This document shows, piece after piece, positions 25,976 to 34,359 of a DNA stretch of 64,000 nt (positions are counted from its first letter, which is position 1; each line of letters opens with the position of its first letter). Both the position numbers and the translations under genes were made by a program. This DNA is from CAJCJE01 sp963818685 (GTDB lineage Bacteria > Actinomycetota > Actinomycetes > Mycobacteriales > Pseudonocardiaceae), in contig CAWFTJ010000004.1 of NCBI GenBank assembly GCA_963818685.1, positions 620,001 to 684,000 of the forward strand, read 5' to 3'. The notes beneath the pieces were generated by a model that ran no database searches, was not told the origin of the DNA, and worked only from the letters and a program-made list of their open reading frames with translations.

Positions 25976-26815
25976 TTAGCGGGTGCCGGTGGTGGTTTTG
26001 CGGAGCGTGTCGGCGCGGGCTTGGTGATCGCGTAGCCGGTAGGAGTCGCCGTCGAGAGTGAGCACGACCGAGCGGTGCAACAGGCGATCCAGGAGGGCTG
26101 CGGCGACGGTGTTGTCGCCGAGGATTTCGCCCCAGGACCCGACGCCCCGGTTGCTCGTCAACACGATCGATGTCTTCAAATATCGTTGGGAGACAACCTG
26201 AAACAACGCAGAGGAAGCCTCAGCGGGCAGCGGTAAATATCCCAGTTCATCAACTACCAACAAAGCGGGGCCGTTGAAGAAGCGCATGGTGGTGGCCCAT
26301 CGTCCTTCGATCGCGGCGCGGTGGCAGCGGGCAGCCAGATCAGCGGCGGTGGTGAAGTAGGCGCGGTAGCCGGCTTCGGCGGCTTTGCGGGCCAGGCCGA
26401 CGGCGAGGTGGGTTTTGCCCAGGCCGGGTTGACCGATCAGCAGGATGTTGGTCGCGGATTCGAGGTAGCGGCAGGTCGCCAGCTCGGCGATGAGTTTGGG
26501 GTCGACGGTGGGGGCGGCGTCGTAGTCGAAATCCTCCAGGGTGGCTGGGGTGGGCAGGGAGGCGAAGCGCAGTCGCCCGGCCAGGCGGCGGGCCTCGGTC
26601 GCGGACACCTCGATCGCGAAGAGGCGTTCGAGGGTGGCGGTGAGGGTGAGTCCTTCGGCGGTGGCGTGTTCGAGCACGCCGGGTAGTGCTTCGGCGGCGT
26701 CGTGCAGCTTGAGCGTGGCCAGATGCCCGCGCAGTTGTTGGTAGAGACTGGCCTGCGCGGTTGTCGCCGGAACAGGACTCGTCGCTGTTTTTGTGGCTGT
26801 TTTTGTTGGTGCCAT
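25976..26815 (-). CDS. istB: IstB, IS21 transposition helper ATPase
   Basis: A 279-aa AAA+ protein. Walker A is LLIGQPGLGKTHLAVGLA (about residue 127-144) and Walker B is ALLVVDELGYLP; the sensor region has SIVLTSNRGVGSWGEILGD. The N-terminal helical part (YQQLRGHLATLKLHDAAEAL) is the IstA-contacting domain. It assembles on target DNA and directs the IstA transposase. It starts 54 bp after the istA stop and is co-transcribed with it. Apparently intact. Confidence 0.93.
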   Translation of the reverse strand: MAPTKTATKTATSPVPATTAQASLYQQLRGHLATLKLHDAAEALPGVLEHATAEGLTLTATLERLFAIEVSATEARRLAGRLRFASLPTPATLEDFDYDAAPTVDPKLIAELATCRYLESATNILLIGQPGLGKTHLAVGLARKAAEAGYRAYFTTAADLAARCHRAAIEGRWATTMRFFNGPALLVVDELGYLPLPAEASSALFQVVSQRYLKTSIVLTSNRGVGSWGEILGDNTVAAALLDRLLHRSVVLTLDGDSYRLRDHQARADTLRKTTTGTR

Positions 26816-26869
26816 GAGGTTTCTCTCGTCTCCGTATTCGGCGGTTGCTGCCGCGGTTGGGTGTATTGG

Positions 26870-28228
26870 TTATGTTGTGAGAGTGTTACGTTCGTGCGCG
26901 GCGGCGACGTAGCGGGCGAGGTCGATGACGACGTCACCGGTAACCGAGGGCGTGTCGACCGTCGAGTCGGTGACGTTGGCGCGTAAGGCTTCGGCGGCGG
27001 CGAGGGCAGCGGTCCCAGGTGGGATACGTTGCTTGCGCCGATGGGGCTTGGCGGAACTTGCCGCGCTCATCGCCGCCTGTTCCAGCGCGAGGACGTGGCC
27101 GTGGTCGCGGACCATCACCCCAGCCCCGTCCGGGGCGAGGGCGTGTCGGGCGATGACGGCCCCGGCAGTGGTGGCGATGTCGAGATGCCGGCTGCCGAGC
27201 CGGTGGGACACTGTGACGGTGGCTTGGGCGAGTTGCGGTGTGACGCTGTAACGATTGCCGCGGAAGGACACCAGCGCCTGTGCGGACACCACGCGCTGGA
27301 CCGACACCGTCGCCGGGAACGGGGCCGCCGGCGCCGCGCGCAACGGTTCGGACGCCGCGACCGTAGCCACGGTGGCCTTGCCGTCCGCGGTCGGACGCAG
27401 CCGGGTATCCGCGCGGGTGGCGCACCAGGTGTCGAGGCGCTGTTGGGCTTGTTCGACGGTGACGTCGTCGGGCAGGGTGCGCCAGAATCGTTGCGCGGCG
27501 ACATGGTTGGCTTTCTCTACCACGCCTTTGCGGTTGCCGCGGCGCGGCGGGCAGGGACGCACCGCCACGCCGTAGTGTTTCGCGACCGCGGCGAAGCTGG
27601 CGGTGACCCGCCCGCTTTCGGGGTGCACCACGGTGGCCATCCGGTCGAACCGCCACCCGAGGGTGCACCCGCCCAACGCGCGGGTGACCCGGTCTAGGCC
27701 GTCGATGAGGTGGGGCTGGTCCATCGACGCGCAGAGCCGCCCGCGCCACTGCCCGGAGTGCGCCAGCGCTCCGACCAGCAGGTGAGCCGTGGCACCCCAA
27801 CCCCACTGCTCGGGCGGATCGGGCAGATCGACCCAATCCCACTGGGTTTCATCGCCGGGTGGGTGCTCGATCACCGCCACTGGCCGGTCTTTCACCGGCC
27901 GGCAGGGTTCGCAGTGCGGCCGCAGGCTCCGGGCCCGCAAGGCTCGGGTGAAGGTCGGATAGGACCGGTCGTAACCCAGGCCGAGCAGTTCGTCGAACAG
28001 CGTGCTCGCCCACAGGTGCGGGTCCTCGGTCAGCCGGGCGGCGCAGTAGGCGACGAAGGGGTCGAACGGGTCGGTCACGGCGCGGGCCCGGACCCCGGGG
28101 ACCCGGTCGCCGCGCAGATAGGCCCGGATGGTCTTGCGGTCTCGGCCGACGTGGCGGGCGATCGCCGAGACCGTCCAGCCTCGGCGGAACAAGGCGTGTA
28201 TGTCGATGTCTTCCTCCCGTGTGATCAT
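26870..28228 (-). CDS. istA: IstA, IS21-family transposase
   Basis: A 452-aa protein with an N-terminal helix-turn-helix (RRGWTVSAIARHVGRDRKTI), a DDE integrase core (DETQWDWVDL; GCTLGWRFDRMATVVHPESG; GNRKGVVEKANHVAAQRFW) and a C-terminal beta domain (VSFRGNRYSVTPQLAQATVT). ATG at 28228 lies 7 nt downstream of a long stem-loop; no Shine-Dalgarno is visible in that gap. With IstB it forms a complete, apparently functional transposition pair, the only fully open one here besides the NF041680-type gene. Confidence 0.93.
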   Translation of the reverse strand: MITREEDIDIHALFRRGWTVSAIARHVGRDRKTIRAYLRGDRVPGVRARAVTDPFDPFVAYCAARLTEDPHLWASTLFDELLGLGYDRSYPTFTRALRARSLRPHCEPCRPVKDRPVAVIEHPPGDETQWDWVDLPDPPEQWGWGATAHLLVGALAHSGQWRGRLCASMDQPHLIDGLDRVTRALGGCTLGWRFDRMATVVHPESGRVTASFAAVAKHYGVAVRPCPPRRGNRKGVVEKANHVAAQRFWRTLPDDVTVEQAQQRLDTWCATRADTRLRPTADGKATVATVAASEPLRAAPAAPFPATVSVQRVVSAQALVSFRGNRYSVTPQLAQATVTVSHRLGSRHLDIATTAGAVIARHALAPDGAGVMVRDHGHVLALEQAAMSAASSAKPHRRKQRIPPGTAALAAAEALRANVTDSTVDTPSVTGDVVIDLARYVAAAHERNTLTT

Positions 28229-28235
28229 GAGAACC

Positions 28236-28291
28236 GGAGGTCCCTTCGGGCTGATGCGTGGTCAGAGACCATCAGCATCGGAGGGACCTCC
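28236..28291 (-). promoter_or_regulatory. Long hairpin in the istA leader
   Basis: GGAGGTCCCT (28236-28245) pairs with AGGGACCTCC (28282-28291), and inside it GCTGATG / CATCAGC and GGTC / GACC pair again with a 3-nt AGA tip. The structure ends 7 nt before the istA start codon and would hide it in long read-through transcripts. Confidence 0.6.
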
Positions 28292-28396
28292 GCTGTCTCA
28301 GCGGAGCCACGCGGGTGGGGAATTTCAGTGAGCAGCTCTGGGGAGATTCACCTGAGCGCCGTCAGCTGCTCACGTCTTAAGACCTAAGCTTATGAT

Positions 28397-29812
28397 TTAA
28401 GGCTTGACGTCCGTTTTCTTGGTCTTGCCGGGGTCGTGTTGTGGGGCTTGGTGAGAGTTTCGTGATCCTGTTGGGCGTCCGGGACCGGGCCGGGAGAATT
28501 TCGGCGCGTTTGTCGGTACCCCCATCGCCGGTCGAACCCGACGAAATCCTCGCCGAACCCTGCTCGGGGACAACCGAGTGGAACTGGCCGCCCTGCGCTC
28601 CCAGGGGCGCGGTAGGTCCTCGATCAGGTGACGGCCCAATCGCAGTTGGGTGTGCGCGGCAAGCACCATCCAGGTCCATCGATCCGCCGCGTCGGGCGTG
28701 CGCAGCCGGGGCCTGGTCCACCCCATCGTCTGCTTGAGGAACCGAAAAGTGTGTTCCAGATCGAAGCGTCGCAAGAACATCTGCCACAGCCGGTCAACCC
28801 GCGCGGCGCTCATCGCGCAGGCGGAATGCCACAGCCACAACGGCTTCGGGGTGCCGGTGCCGGGCAGGCGCTCGACCTGTAACCGGATCACGGTTCCTTC
28901 CAGGACCGGGAGTTCGCCGTCGTGACCAGCCCAGGCGCCCGTGCGGGTCAGTGTGGGGTGTAACCGGTCCCACGATCGGGCGTGCGCGGTGCCGTAGCGG
29001 GTGGTGTCGGTGGTCGTGGCGTGCGCTGGTGTCGGCCACGTGCCCGGATCGGCGAACACGAACCGTGCCCCGTGTCGTGCGCCGCGACCCCGGCTGCCGG
29101 GCCGGCGCGGTGGCGCGGGGAAGGCCAGCACCCGATCCGAGCGCAGCCGCACCAGTACCCGGACCGGGAGGTCAGCCAGCAGGAACGCCAGACGGGGACC
29201 GTCGTAGCCGCTGTCACCGACGATCCAGATCTCGGGGTCGCCTGCCCGCCAGTGCCCGGCGGTGATCAACCCCTTCACCACGGTGCGGAGTTGGGTGGCG
29301 GCCAGGTCGCAGTGCTCGTCGTCGGGACGCACGCGCATCACGTCGAGCAGCGCCGTCCACGAACTGCGGCCCGGTTCCAGGGCGGCGATGAAGGAGTAGG
29401 GCCAGCCGGGGATCATCTGGGCCTGGCCCTTGCCGCGCCCGTAGGTGTGGCAGAACAGCCGCTCGGGGCTGGTGTTGGCGTCGGGTCGTAGCCAGTGGCT
29501 GACGTCGATGGCCAACACGATCCGACCGTCATCACAGCGGGGAATGCTCTGGCGGGCAACAACGTTGCGGAATCGGCTGATGTCGATGCGGCCCTGGTTG
29601 AGGCTGTCGTACAGACTGCCGTGACCGCGCCGATGCTCGGGTTCCAGCGATAACTCGACCAGTGAGGTGACCGGCCCGTCGGCGCACAACGCGGCGTCGG
29701 TCAACTCGAACAGGGTGTCCGCGCGGGCGGTCAGGCACTGGTAGTACGCCTCACGGAACCGGGAAAGGTCCCCCAGCGCGGCAGCGGCGCTGGAATGGTG
29801 CACACTGATCAT
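28397..29812 (-). CDS. NF041680-family putative transposase (IS4/IS701-like DDE)
   Basis: A 471-aa protein starting at ATG 29812. It opens with FREAYYQCLTARADTLFELT and DAALCADGPVTSLVELSLEP, typical of a large actinomycete transposase family. Likely DDE residues are in RIVLAIDVSHWLRPDANTSP, EIWIVGDSGYDGPRLAF and LRRFDLEHTFRFLKQTMGW. The tail is low-complexity and basic. Full length with no frameshift. It is the outermost of the insertion-sequence cluster and separates the graspetide half of the island from the conjugation half. Confidence 0.85.
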   Translation of the reverse strand: MISVHHSSAAAALGDLSRFREAYYQCLTARADTLFELTDAALCADGPVTSLVELSLEPEHRRGHGSLYDSLNQGRIDISRFRNVVARQSIPRCDDGRIVLAIDVSHWLRPDANTSPERLFCHTYGRGKGQAQMIPGWPYSFIAALEPGRSSWTALLDVMRVRPDDEHCDLAATQLRTVVKGLITAGHWRAGDPEIWIVGDSGYDGPRLAFLLADLPVRVLVRLRSDRVLAFPAPPRRPGSRGRGARHGARFVFADPGTWPTPAHATTTDTTRYGTAHARSWDRLHPTLTRTGAWAGHDGELPVLEGTVIRLQVERLPGTGTPKPLWLWHSACAMSAARVDRLWQMFLRRFDLEHTFRFLKQTMGWTRPRLRTPDAADRWTWMVLAAHTQLRLGRHLIEDLPRPWERRAASSTRLSPSRVRRGFRRVRPAMGVPTNAPKFSRPGPGRPTGSRNSHQAPQHDPGKTKKTDVKP

Positions 29813-29813
29813 C

Positions 29814-29872
29814 GAAGCCCTTGGTTGTGATCTTCCGTCTGTCGCAAGAAGGAATGATCAACCAAGGGCTTC
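29814..29872 (-). promoter_or_regulatory. Hairpin arms just upstream of the transposase start
   Basis: GAAGCCCTTGGTTGTGATC (29814-29832) is complementary to GATCAACCAAGGGCTTC (29856-29872) apart from a two-base bulge. It begins one base upstream of the start codon. Confidence 0.55.
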
Positions 29873-30029
29873 GTCCATGATCAATCGGGGTCCCGATCGG
29901 CCGCCCGGACCTCAAAACTCAAGCTAAGCGCTCGGCCGAAATCGTAAAAGCCAGCAAAGAGACTGTATAACTATGTAGCAATATTCGAATTTAGTCAACA
30001 TTTACCTACGAAACTGATTGCGGTACCTT

Positions 30030-31232
30030 CTAGTAGTGGAGCAGGTTACTCTCGTGCGCAACCGGAAGGGTTGCCGCCTTCCGGCCAACCTCAGCCCACT
30101 CATCGTTAATAGCTGCGCGAAAACTCTTGGCAACCTGCATAAAGTGGTGCACCGGGCAAGAGTGATCTGGGGATTCTGTGCACTTACAAAAAGGGTCAAA
30201 CAGCATAAGCCTAGTACTTATAAGATGTAGTCGTAGGTCTCGGCCCTCATCGTGAAACGAAGGACTTATCATATCGTTCTGCTGTAGCCCGTAGTCATCA
30301 ACTATCCACTTTCCATCTTCTTCAGGGAAGGAAAAAATTTGCCTAAACCAGGCTATGCATTCCTCCAGCAGGTCTCGATATCCCGGGGGCGGACATTCGC
30401 GCTCGCTAGCGACGAAAGCTTCTTCGTGAATGAGACGCCAAACTCGTGCGACTGAAAAAAGGGCATCGTCTACAAACTTGTTTCCGAGGTGGTCAATAAC
30501 ATGTGAGAACGGTAGGCGAACGTCCTGGCGCTGCATTGTTGTGTGAAACTGGAAATAAGACTCCATAAATGAGGTAATTGACCCCAGGTACCCATCAAGC
30601 ATAAACAGCCAAACGAAGTTGTTCTTCCATTGCCAGTAGATACCGTCAGCGGCTACTTCTGTGTAATAGGTGCGAAGTTCTTCCTCCAATCGTGTTGGCC
30701 CAGAATTCTGCTCCCAATCTAGAAAAGCCCCAACAAGCAGTGGGAGTAGCTCACGCTCGTATATCCTTCTTCTAAAATTTTCTGGCCCCACTTCGGCATG
30801 ATGTCCGGGGACGTGATTACGAATATGTTCATTGTAATGATGGCGTGCGCTCTCTCTACGCTCACTTGCGCTACTTGTTCTAGTCTGGTAAGTCGCTCCG
30901 AACAGCAAGGCTAAGACCTCCGCATAGGGTTTTCGCAAGTCGGGGTGCCCCGGAGTGCCTATATGAGGTATCCGACGAATGGCTTGACGAATCGCGATTT
31001 GCAGAGTGCGAAAGTCGTGATTTATCGACAGGAGCTTGTTGTTGGCGACATAGGAGCTGATATCCAGTACATTCTTCAGAGTCGGCAAGACCTTCAGTTT
31101 GGCCAAACTGGTACGGCCACTATCAGCGGCGACGGCACGTAAGTCCTTATCTAGGGCTTTTTCCAACTCAGTGCGATACACCCCTAGACCGGCACTGTCC
31201 TGATCTTGTCCGGGGCCGTCCTCGGTGACCAC
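30030..31232 (-). CDS. Hypothetical 400-aa protein with C-terminal Cys/His cluster
   Basis: GTG at 31232 with AGGAGG 8 nt upstream. I do not recognise the family. The protein is largely helical and rich in aromatic residues (YWQWKNNFVWLFMLDGYLGS; SFMESYFQFHTTMQRQDVRL). Near the end is FCKCTESPDHSCPVHHFMQV, a compact C-x-C...H-x-C-x2-HH cluster that could bind a metal. Composition is clearly more AT-rich than flanking DNA, so it is recently acquired. It is divergent from the SprT-like gene. A role in defence or in the element's biology is possible but unsupported by motif. Confidence 0.65.
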   Translation of the reverse strand: MVTEDGPGQDQDSAGLGVYRTELEKALDKDLRAVAADSGRTSLAKLKVLPTLKNVLDISSYVANNKLLSINHDFRTLQIAIRQAIRRIPHIGTPGHPDLRKPYAEVLALLFGATYQTRTSSASERRESARHHYNEHIRNHVPGHHAEVGPENFRRRIYERELLPLLVGAFLDWEQNSGPTRLEEELRTYYTEVAADGIYWQWKNNFVWLFMLDGYLGSITSFMESYFQFHTTMQRQDVRLPFSHVIDHLGNKFVDDALFSVARVWRLIHEEAFVASERECPPPGYRDLLEECIAWFRQIFSFPEEDGKWIVDDYGLQQNDMISPSFHDEGRDLRLHLISTRLMLFDPFCKCTESPDHSCPVHHFMQVAKSFRAAINDEWAEVGRKAATLPVAHESNLLHY

Positions 31233-31412
31233 TTGATTGTCCTCCTCGCTGGCTGTGAAGTCGGATGTGGTCCCCAGTGTATGCGCTGCAAGATCATTAA
31301 GCGGGCTCTGGGGACGTTAGCAGACAGGTCTCAAGAAAGGATCAGTACGGGCAGCACTGAACCGGACGATTCCGTGATGTCCACCCGGTCCCGTTCAAAG
31401 GAGGTGTTCTCT

Positions 31413-32186
31413 ATGCCCCAAGAACTCCAGGATGACATAGCGTCCACTGACTCTCCTACAGATGCCCATCGGGGGACGCTCGCGCTGCTCCACCGTGTCA
31501 TCGTGGCGGCGGCCGCTCGGCGTCAAGATCAACTCCCTGGTCTTGTCGAGACTCTTCAAGACGACGTGGTCCTCACGACGGGCGGGACATCGCGCCCAGC
31601 TTACGGCTGGTTCGCGGAAGATGCCTGGCGCTACGGCGACCGTCATGTTCACGAACTGTTCCTCAACGCAGATCGATCGCTACCGCACCCATCGGTGAGC
31701 ACGGCCGAAGACGTATTGGTGACCTTGCTCCATGAGGCCTGTCACGTGTGGGCCAAGCTCACCGGCGTGCGGGATACGTCGCGTGAGAATCGGTATCACA
31801 ATCGACGGTTCGCCGAGATTGCGCTGGCGATCGGGTTGGCCGTGGAGAAAGACGCGACTATCGGCCACCGCACCCCGGCCTTATCACCATGGGCGCGGGC
31901 CGACTACGCCGATCTACTCGGCGAGTTGGAGCGCGGCCTGGTGCTGGCGCGCGAGCCCAAACTCACCACGCTCGGCGCCGGTGGGTCTGACACGGATGAC
32001 GAAAGTGACGAGGACTGCGACCCGACTGGGTCGTCGGGAACCGTCACGTCGAGCAATTATGTCTTCGCCTCATGCGGTTGTCAGGATGCCCGTCATCACC
32101 CGATAACAATTCGGGTGGCTAAGGGGTCCTGGCGACCGGGAGTTATCTGCTGCGCGGTCTGTCAGACGCCGTTCTCGGAGTCTTGA
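31413..32186 (+). CDS. SprT-like zinc metallopeptidase domain protein
   Basis: ATG at 31413 with AAAGGAGGT at 31398-31406; 257 aa. The catalytic zinc motif is VTLLHEACHVWAKLTGVRD (HEACH = HExxH), followed by ENRYHNRRFAEIALAIGL, the SprT third-ligand region. The C-terminus has ASCGC and ICCAVCQTPF, a zinc ribbon. SprT-like proteins resolve DNA-protein crosslinks; copies on actinobacterial conjugative elements may clear relaxase-DNA adducts, which is inference. First gene of the rightward conjugation module. Confidence 0.85.
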   Translation: MPQELQDDIASTDSPTDAHRGTLALLHRVIVAAAARRQDQLPGLVETLQDDVVLTTGGTSRPAYGWFAEDAWRYGDRHVHELFLNADRSLPHPSVSTAEDVLVTLLHEACHVWAKLTGVRDTSRENRYHNRRFAEIALAIGLAVEKDATIGHRTPALSPWARADYADLLGELERGLVLAREPKLTTLGAGGSDTDDESDEDCDPTGSSGTVTSSNYVFASCGCQDARHHPITIRVAKGSWRPGVICCAVCQTPFSES

Positions 32187-32289
32187 CCGGCCGCTGTCAA
32201 ACGATCCGCGGTGACCGTTGCGTTGGTTGCCGACCTCAACCCGGTCAGAAACAAAGTCGCTTATTAGTCGAACTGAAGGAGCAGCGAAG

Positions 32290-32676
32290 ATGCAGGAACG
32301 AGAGCAAGCCAAGCAGATCTTCGAGGGCCAGTGGGTGCGGCCTGGTGGACTGGACCGACGCCACGAGACGGTGGTGCGGGCTCAACCGGCCACGGCCGCC
32401 ACCCTGAAGGGCGAGATGGACGCCCGATTCCGGGTGCAGTCTCGGCAGATGGGTGGCGACGAGATCACGACCGGCCGTATCCACGCACTCGCGGTTCACA
32501 ACGCTCTGATCAACCAGTACGACGCCGACCCGTGGGCGAAGATTCTGATGCAAGAAGCGGTCGAAGACAACCATCGGGAAGCGCGGGAACTGCACCGGTA
32601 CTACATGCGCCAGGGCACGGCGACGCAGGAGGAAACCATCACGACGCAGCAAACCCGGCAGCAACGGTCGTACTGA
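32290..32676 (+). CDS. Small hypothetical protein of the conjugative module
   Basis: ATG at 32290; AAGGAG lies 11 nt upstream. The 128-aa product is highly charged: IFEGQWVRPGGLDRRHETVV, a helical INQYDADPWAKILMQEAVED, and a Gln/Thr-rich tail. No family recognised. It overlaps neither neighbour but is only 1 nt from the next gene start, so it is co-transcribed. Confidence 0.55.
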   Translation: MQEREQAKQIFEGQWVRPGGLDRRHETVVRAQPATAATLKGEMDARFRVQSRQMGGDEITTGRIHALAVHNALINQYDADPWAKILMQEAVEDNHREARELHRYYMRQGTATQEETITTQQTRQQRSY

Positions 32677-32677
32677 C

Positions 32678-33001
32678 ATGCATACGTTGTTGACAGTTCT
32701 TGCCTATATCGGTGGGACGGCCGGGTTGCTGGTGCTAGCGGTGTTCTTCTGCTTTCTTCTGGACGCGCCGACCGTCGGCGGTCAAGCGGAGCGACGCCAG
32801 CCAAGGTCCCGCGAAGCTCCGGTAACCGCAACCAGAACCCGTCCCGCACCACCTCGGGTTGTGTCGCCACCCCCGCCTGATCCAGATGCGCAAGCGGCTT
32901 GGGATTATCAGCGGCTCGTCGACGAATACCAAGCCGGGGTGCGCGACGTGTACGACCTTGGCGACGACCTACTTCAAGACAGGACAGATCGTCATGAGTG
33001 A
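32678..33001 (+). CDS. Small membrane protein with Pro-rich cytoplasmic tail
   Basis: A 107-aa product, ATG one base after the previous stop. Residues 1-28 form one hydrophobic helix (VLAYIGGTAGLLVLAVFFCF); the remainder is Arg/Pro-rich and then acidic (QRLVDEYQAGVRDVYDLGDD). Probably an inner-membrane accessory of the conjugation apparatus, by position only. Its end overlaps the next small ORF by 8 bp. Confidence 0.5.
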   Translation: MHTLLTVLAYIGGTAGLLVLAVFFCFLLDAPTVGGQAERRQPRSREAPVTATRTRPAPPRVVSPPPPDPDAQAAWDYQRLVDEYQAGVRDVYDLGDDLLQDRTDRHE

Positions 33002-33080
33002 GTATGGCGAGCTCGAAAACCTCAGCCCGCATCGTGTTGACGGTGCCTTGATCGGTGTCGCAGGTGCAAACCGGCCATGA
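32994..33080 (+). CDS. 28-residue microprotein, coupled
   Basis: ATG at 32994 lies inside the 3' end of the previous gene, and its TGA overlaps the ATG of the next (ATGA at 33077). The product starts MSEYGELENLSPHRVDGALI. The two overlaps and the lack of an alternative start for the downstream gene suggest it is translated. Function unknown; it may serve mainly to carry ribosomes to the next gene. Confidence 0.4.
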   Translation: MSEYGELENLSPHRVDGALIGVAGANRP

Positions 33081-33310
33081 TTAAACTCCTGTTTACCTCA
33101 TATAAGGTCGTGCGCAAGCTCACAGACGGCAAGCACACGTCGCCCGGCTTGACCGCAATCAGCCGCCTGACCCTGGTGTGCCTGGTCTTGGCTTTTGGTG
33201 GCCCGATTCTCTGGCACGCGCTCGTAACCATGCCCGGTGGCCTGGTAGTCCTCATATTGCTGGGCTTGGCGCTGAGACTAGCTCTCTGGTTCTGGCGCCG
33301 TCGCCGGTAA
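33077..33310 (+). CDS. Small two-helix membrane protein
   Basis: A 77-aa product whose ATG overlaps the preceding stop. Two hydrophobic segments (LTLVCLVLAFGGPILWHALV; GGLVVLILLGLALRLALWFW) are followed by a basic RRRR end, placing the C-terminus in the cytoplasm. No family recognised. Small paired-helix proteins of this kind are common in actinobacterial conjugation modules; assignment is by position. Confidence 0.5.
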   Translation: MIKLLFTSYKVVRKLTDGKHTSPGLTAISRLTLVCLVLAFGGPILWHALVTMPGGLVVLILLGLALRLALWFWRRRR

Positions 33311-33353
33311 TCAGTCGCTCTCCTTGCCGAATTAAACGTACCCGTTATGAGTC

Positions 33354-33575
33354 ATGCTCAAAACCGGAAGGAGCTCGAATGAATTGCCCAGACATACCCG
33401 AACCAAATTGGCCCGCCGCGCGGAGGCGCATGAACGTCGTCTGCGCGAACGGTCGCTCCAGCTTCTAGCCATCACGTTGCACCGGCAGTGGCGGGAGCGG
33501 CAGGCTGGGGACAGCCTGGACGTCTCCAGCGCCCTCCCGTCTGCGGCGACCGGGGAAGGTGATGCCGCGCAATGA
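33354..33575 (+). CDS. Small basic hypothetical protein
   Basis: A 73-aa frame with its TGA overlapping the ATG of the MT-A70 gene (ATGA at 33572). The product is Arg-rich (LARRAEAHERRLRERSLQLL) and probably helical. A competing short frame at 33379 has a better ribosome site (GGAAGGAG) but ends early at 33468, so either could be expressed. The coupling overlap favours this one. Confidence 0.4.
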   Translation: MLKTGRSSNELPRHTRTKLARRAEAHERRLRERSLQLLAITLHRQWRERQAGDSLDVSSALPSAATGEGDAAQ

Positions 33576-34096
33576 CCACCCCGTCATATCAGACCATCCT
33601 GGCGGACCCGCCGTGGCGGATCAATCAACTGGGTTTGCGGGGAGCGCAGCGCCATTATCCCCTCATGACGACGCGGGCCATCTGTGCGTTGCCGGTGGCG
33701 ACGCTCGCCGCCCCGGACGCGCACTTGTGGCTGTGGGTCACAAACAGCACGCTCGCGGTAGGCCACGAGGTTATGACGGCCTGGGGCTTCTCGTACCGAA
33801 GCTGCTTGACCTGGATCAAGCCGCGGTTGGGGCTCGGCGTCTACTTGCGGAACCAGACCGAGCACCTATTGCTCGGCGTCCGGGGCCGAGCCCCCATCCA
33901 GTTCCGGGCACAAGGCTCGTGGTTCTACGCGCCCGTGCAGGACCACAGCCACAAACCGGAAGAGCAGTACGCCATCATCGAGCGCTGCAGCCTGGGACCG
34001 TACCTGGAGCTGTTCGCCAGGCGGCGGCAACCCGGCTGGGACGTGTGGGGCAATGAGGTAGGTAGCGACGTCGTCCTGCCACCGGGCCACGCGTAG
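33572..34096 (+). CDS. MT-A70-family adenine N6-methyltransferase
   Basis: A 174-aa protein. It has the catalytic DPPW motif early (YQTILADPPWRINQLG) and the family pattern HLWLWVTNSTLAVGHEVMTAWGF split over residues ~50-72, then LTWIKPRLGLG and TEHLLLGVRGR. It ends with the SAM-pocket segment RCSLGPYLELFARRRQPGWD. Length is typical of phage and plasmid MT-A70 enzymes that methylate adenine in DNA. No cognate nuclease is adjacent, so it is likely a solitary enzyme that may protect the element from host restriction. Confidence 0.88.
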   Translation: MTTPSYQTILADPPWRINQLGLRGAQRHYPLMTTRAICALPVATLAAPDAHLWLWVTNSTLAVGHEVMTAWGFSYRSCLTWIKPRLGLGVYLRNQTEHLLLGVRGRAPIQFRAQGSWFYAPVQDHSHKPEEQYAIIERCSLGPYLELFARRRQPGWDVWGNEVGSDVVLPPGHA

Positions 34097-34247
34097 GTCG
34101 GTTGCGCCAGTTAACCCGGAATGTCTTGGCGGCGCATTTCATTGCGCTTGCCTGTGATGAGTTCCAGGCGTCGTCGGGTGAGTGTTCGGTCTTTATTCGG
34201 TAATTTGCCTACAGAACCAGCCTGTACCGACCCGCTATAACTAGAAC

Positions 34248-34296
34248 AAGACGAGCAATTCGCGGCCTCATGGAGGCACATTCTCGGGCTCGTCTT
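34248..34296 (+). promoter_or_regulatory. Stem-loop upstream of the TraG-like operon
   Basis: AAGACGAGC (34248-34256) pairs with GCTCGTCTT (34288-34296), with GCCTC/GAGGC forming an inner stem. The right arm is followed by TCTTGTTGT. It lies in the 263-bp gap after the MT-A70 gene and could be a terminator of the first operon or an attenuator of the second. No other feature is seen in 34097-34359. Confidence 0.5.
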
Positions 34297-34359
34297 TCTT
34301 GTTGTCAAAATCCCGAGGTCGCAGACCTCAAAGCTAATGAGATCAGAGGGGGTGCATGT

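Larger units (their letters stand above)
25916..28350 (-). mobile_element. IS21-family insertion sequence (about 2.4 kb)
   Basis: A 36-bp imperfect inverted repeat bounds it: 25916-25951 (starting TGATCTTGACCGGAGTTGCT) and 28315-28350, whose reverse complement starts TGAATCTCCCCAGAGCTGCT. Both share GCTCAC-GAAA-TCCCCAC. The order istA-istB on the minus strand is the IS21 arrangement. No clear direct target repeat was found, so ends could be off by a few bases or flanks may have recombined. Confidence 0.8.
28384..29928 (-). mobile_element. Insertion sequence with NF041680-type transposase
   Basis: CTAAGCTTATGATTTAAGG at 28384-28402 and the reverse complement of 29910-29928 (CTTAGCTTGAGTTTTGAGG) agree at 14 of 19 positions, so these are tentative terminal repeats. 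The transposase stop lies inside the left one. The element directly follows the IS21 right end (33 bp apart). No target duplication could be identified. Confidence 0.55.

Noticed and set aside
25900..28360. Target duplication for the IS21 element
   Set aside because: The bases next to the two inverted repeats (GCTTAA and CCTGAG) do not match, so no duplication is claimed.
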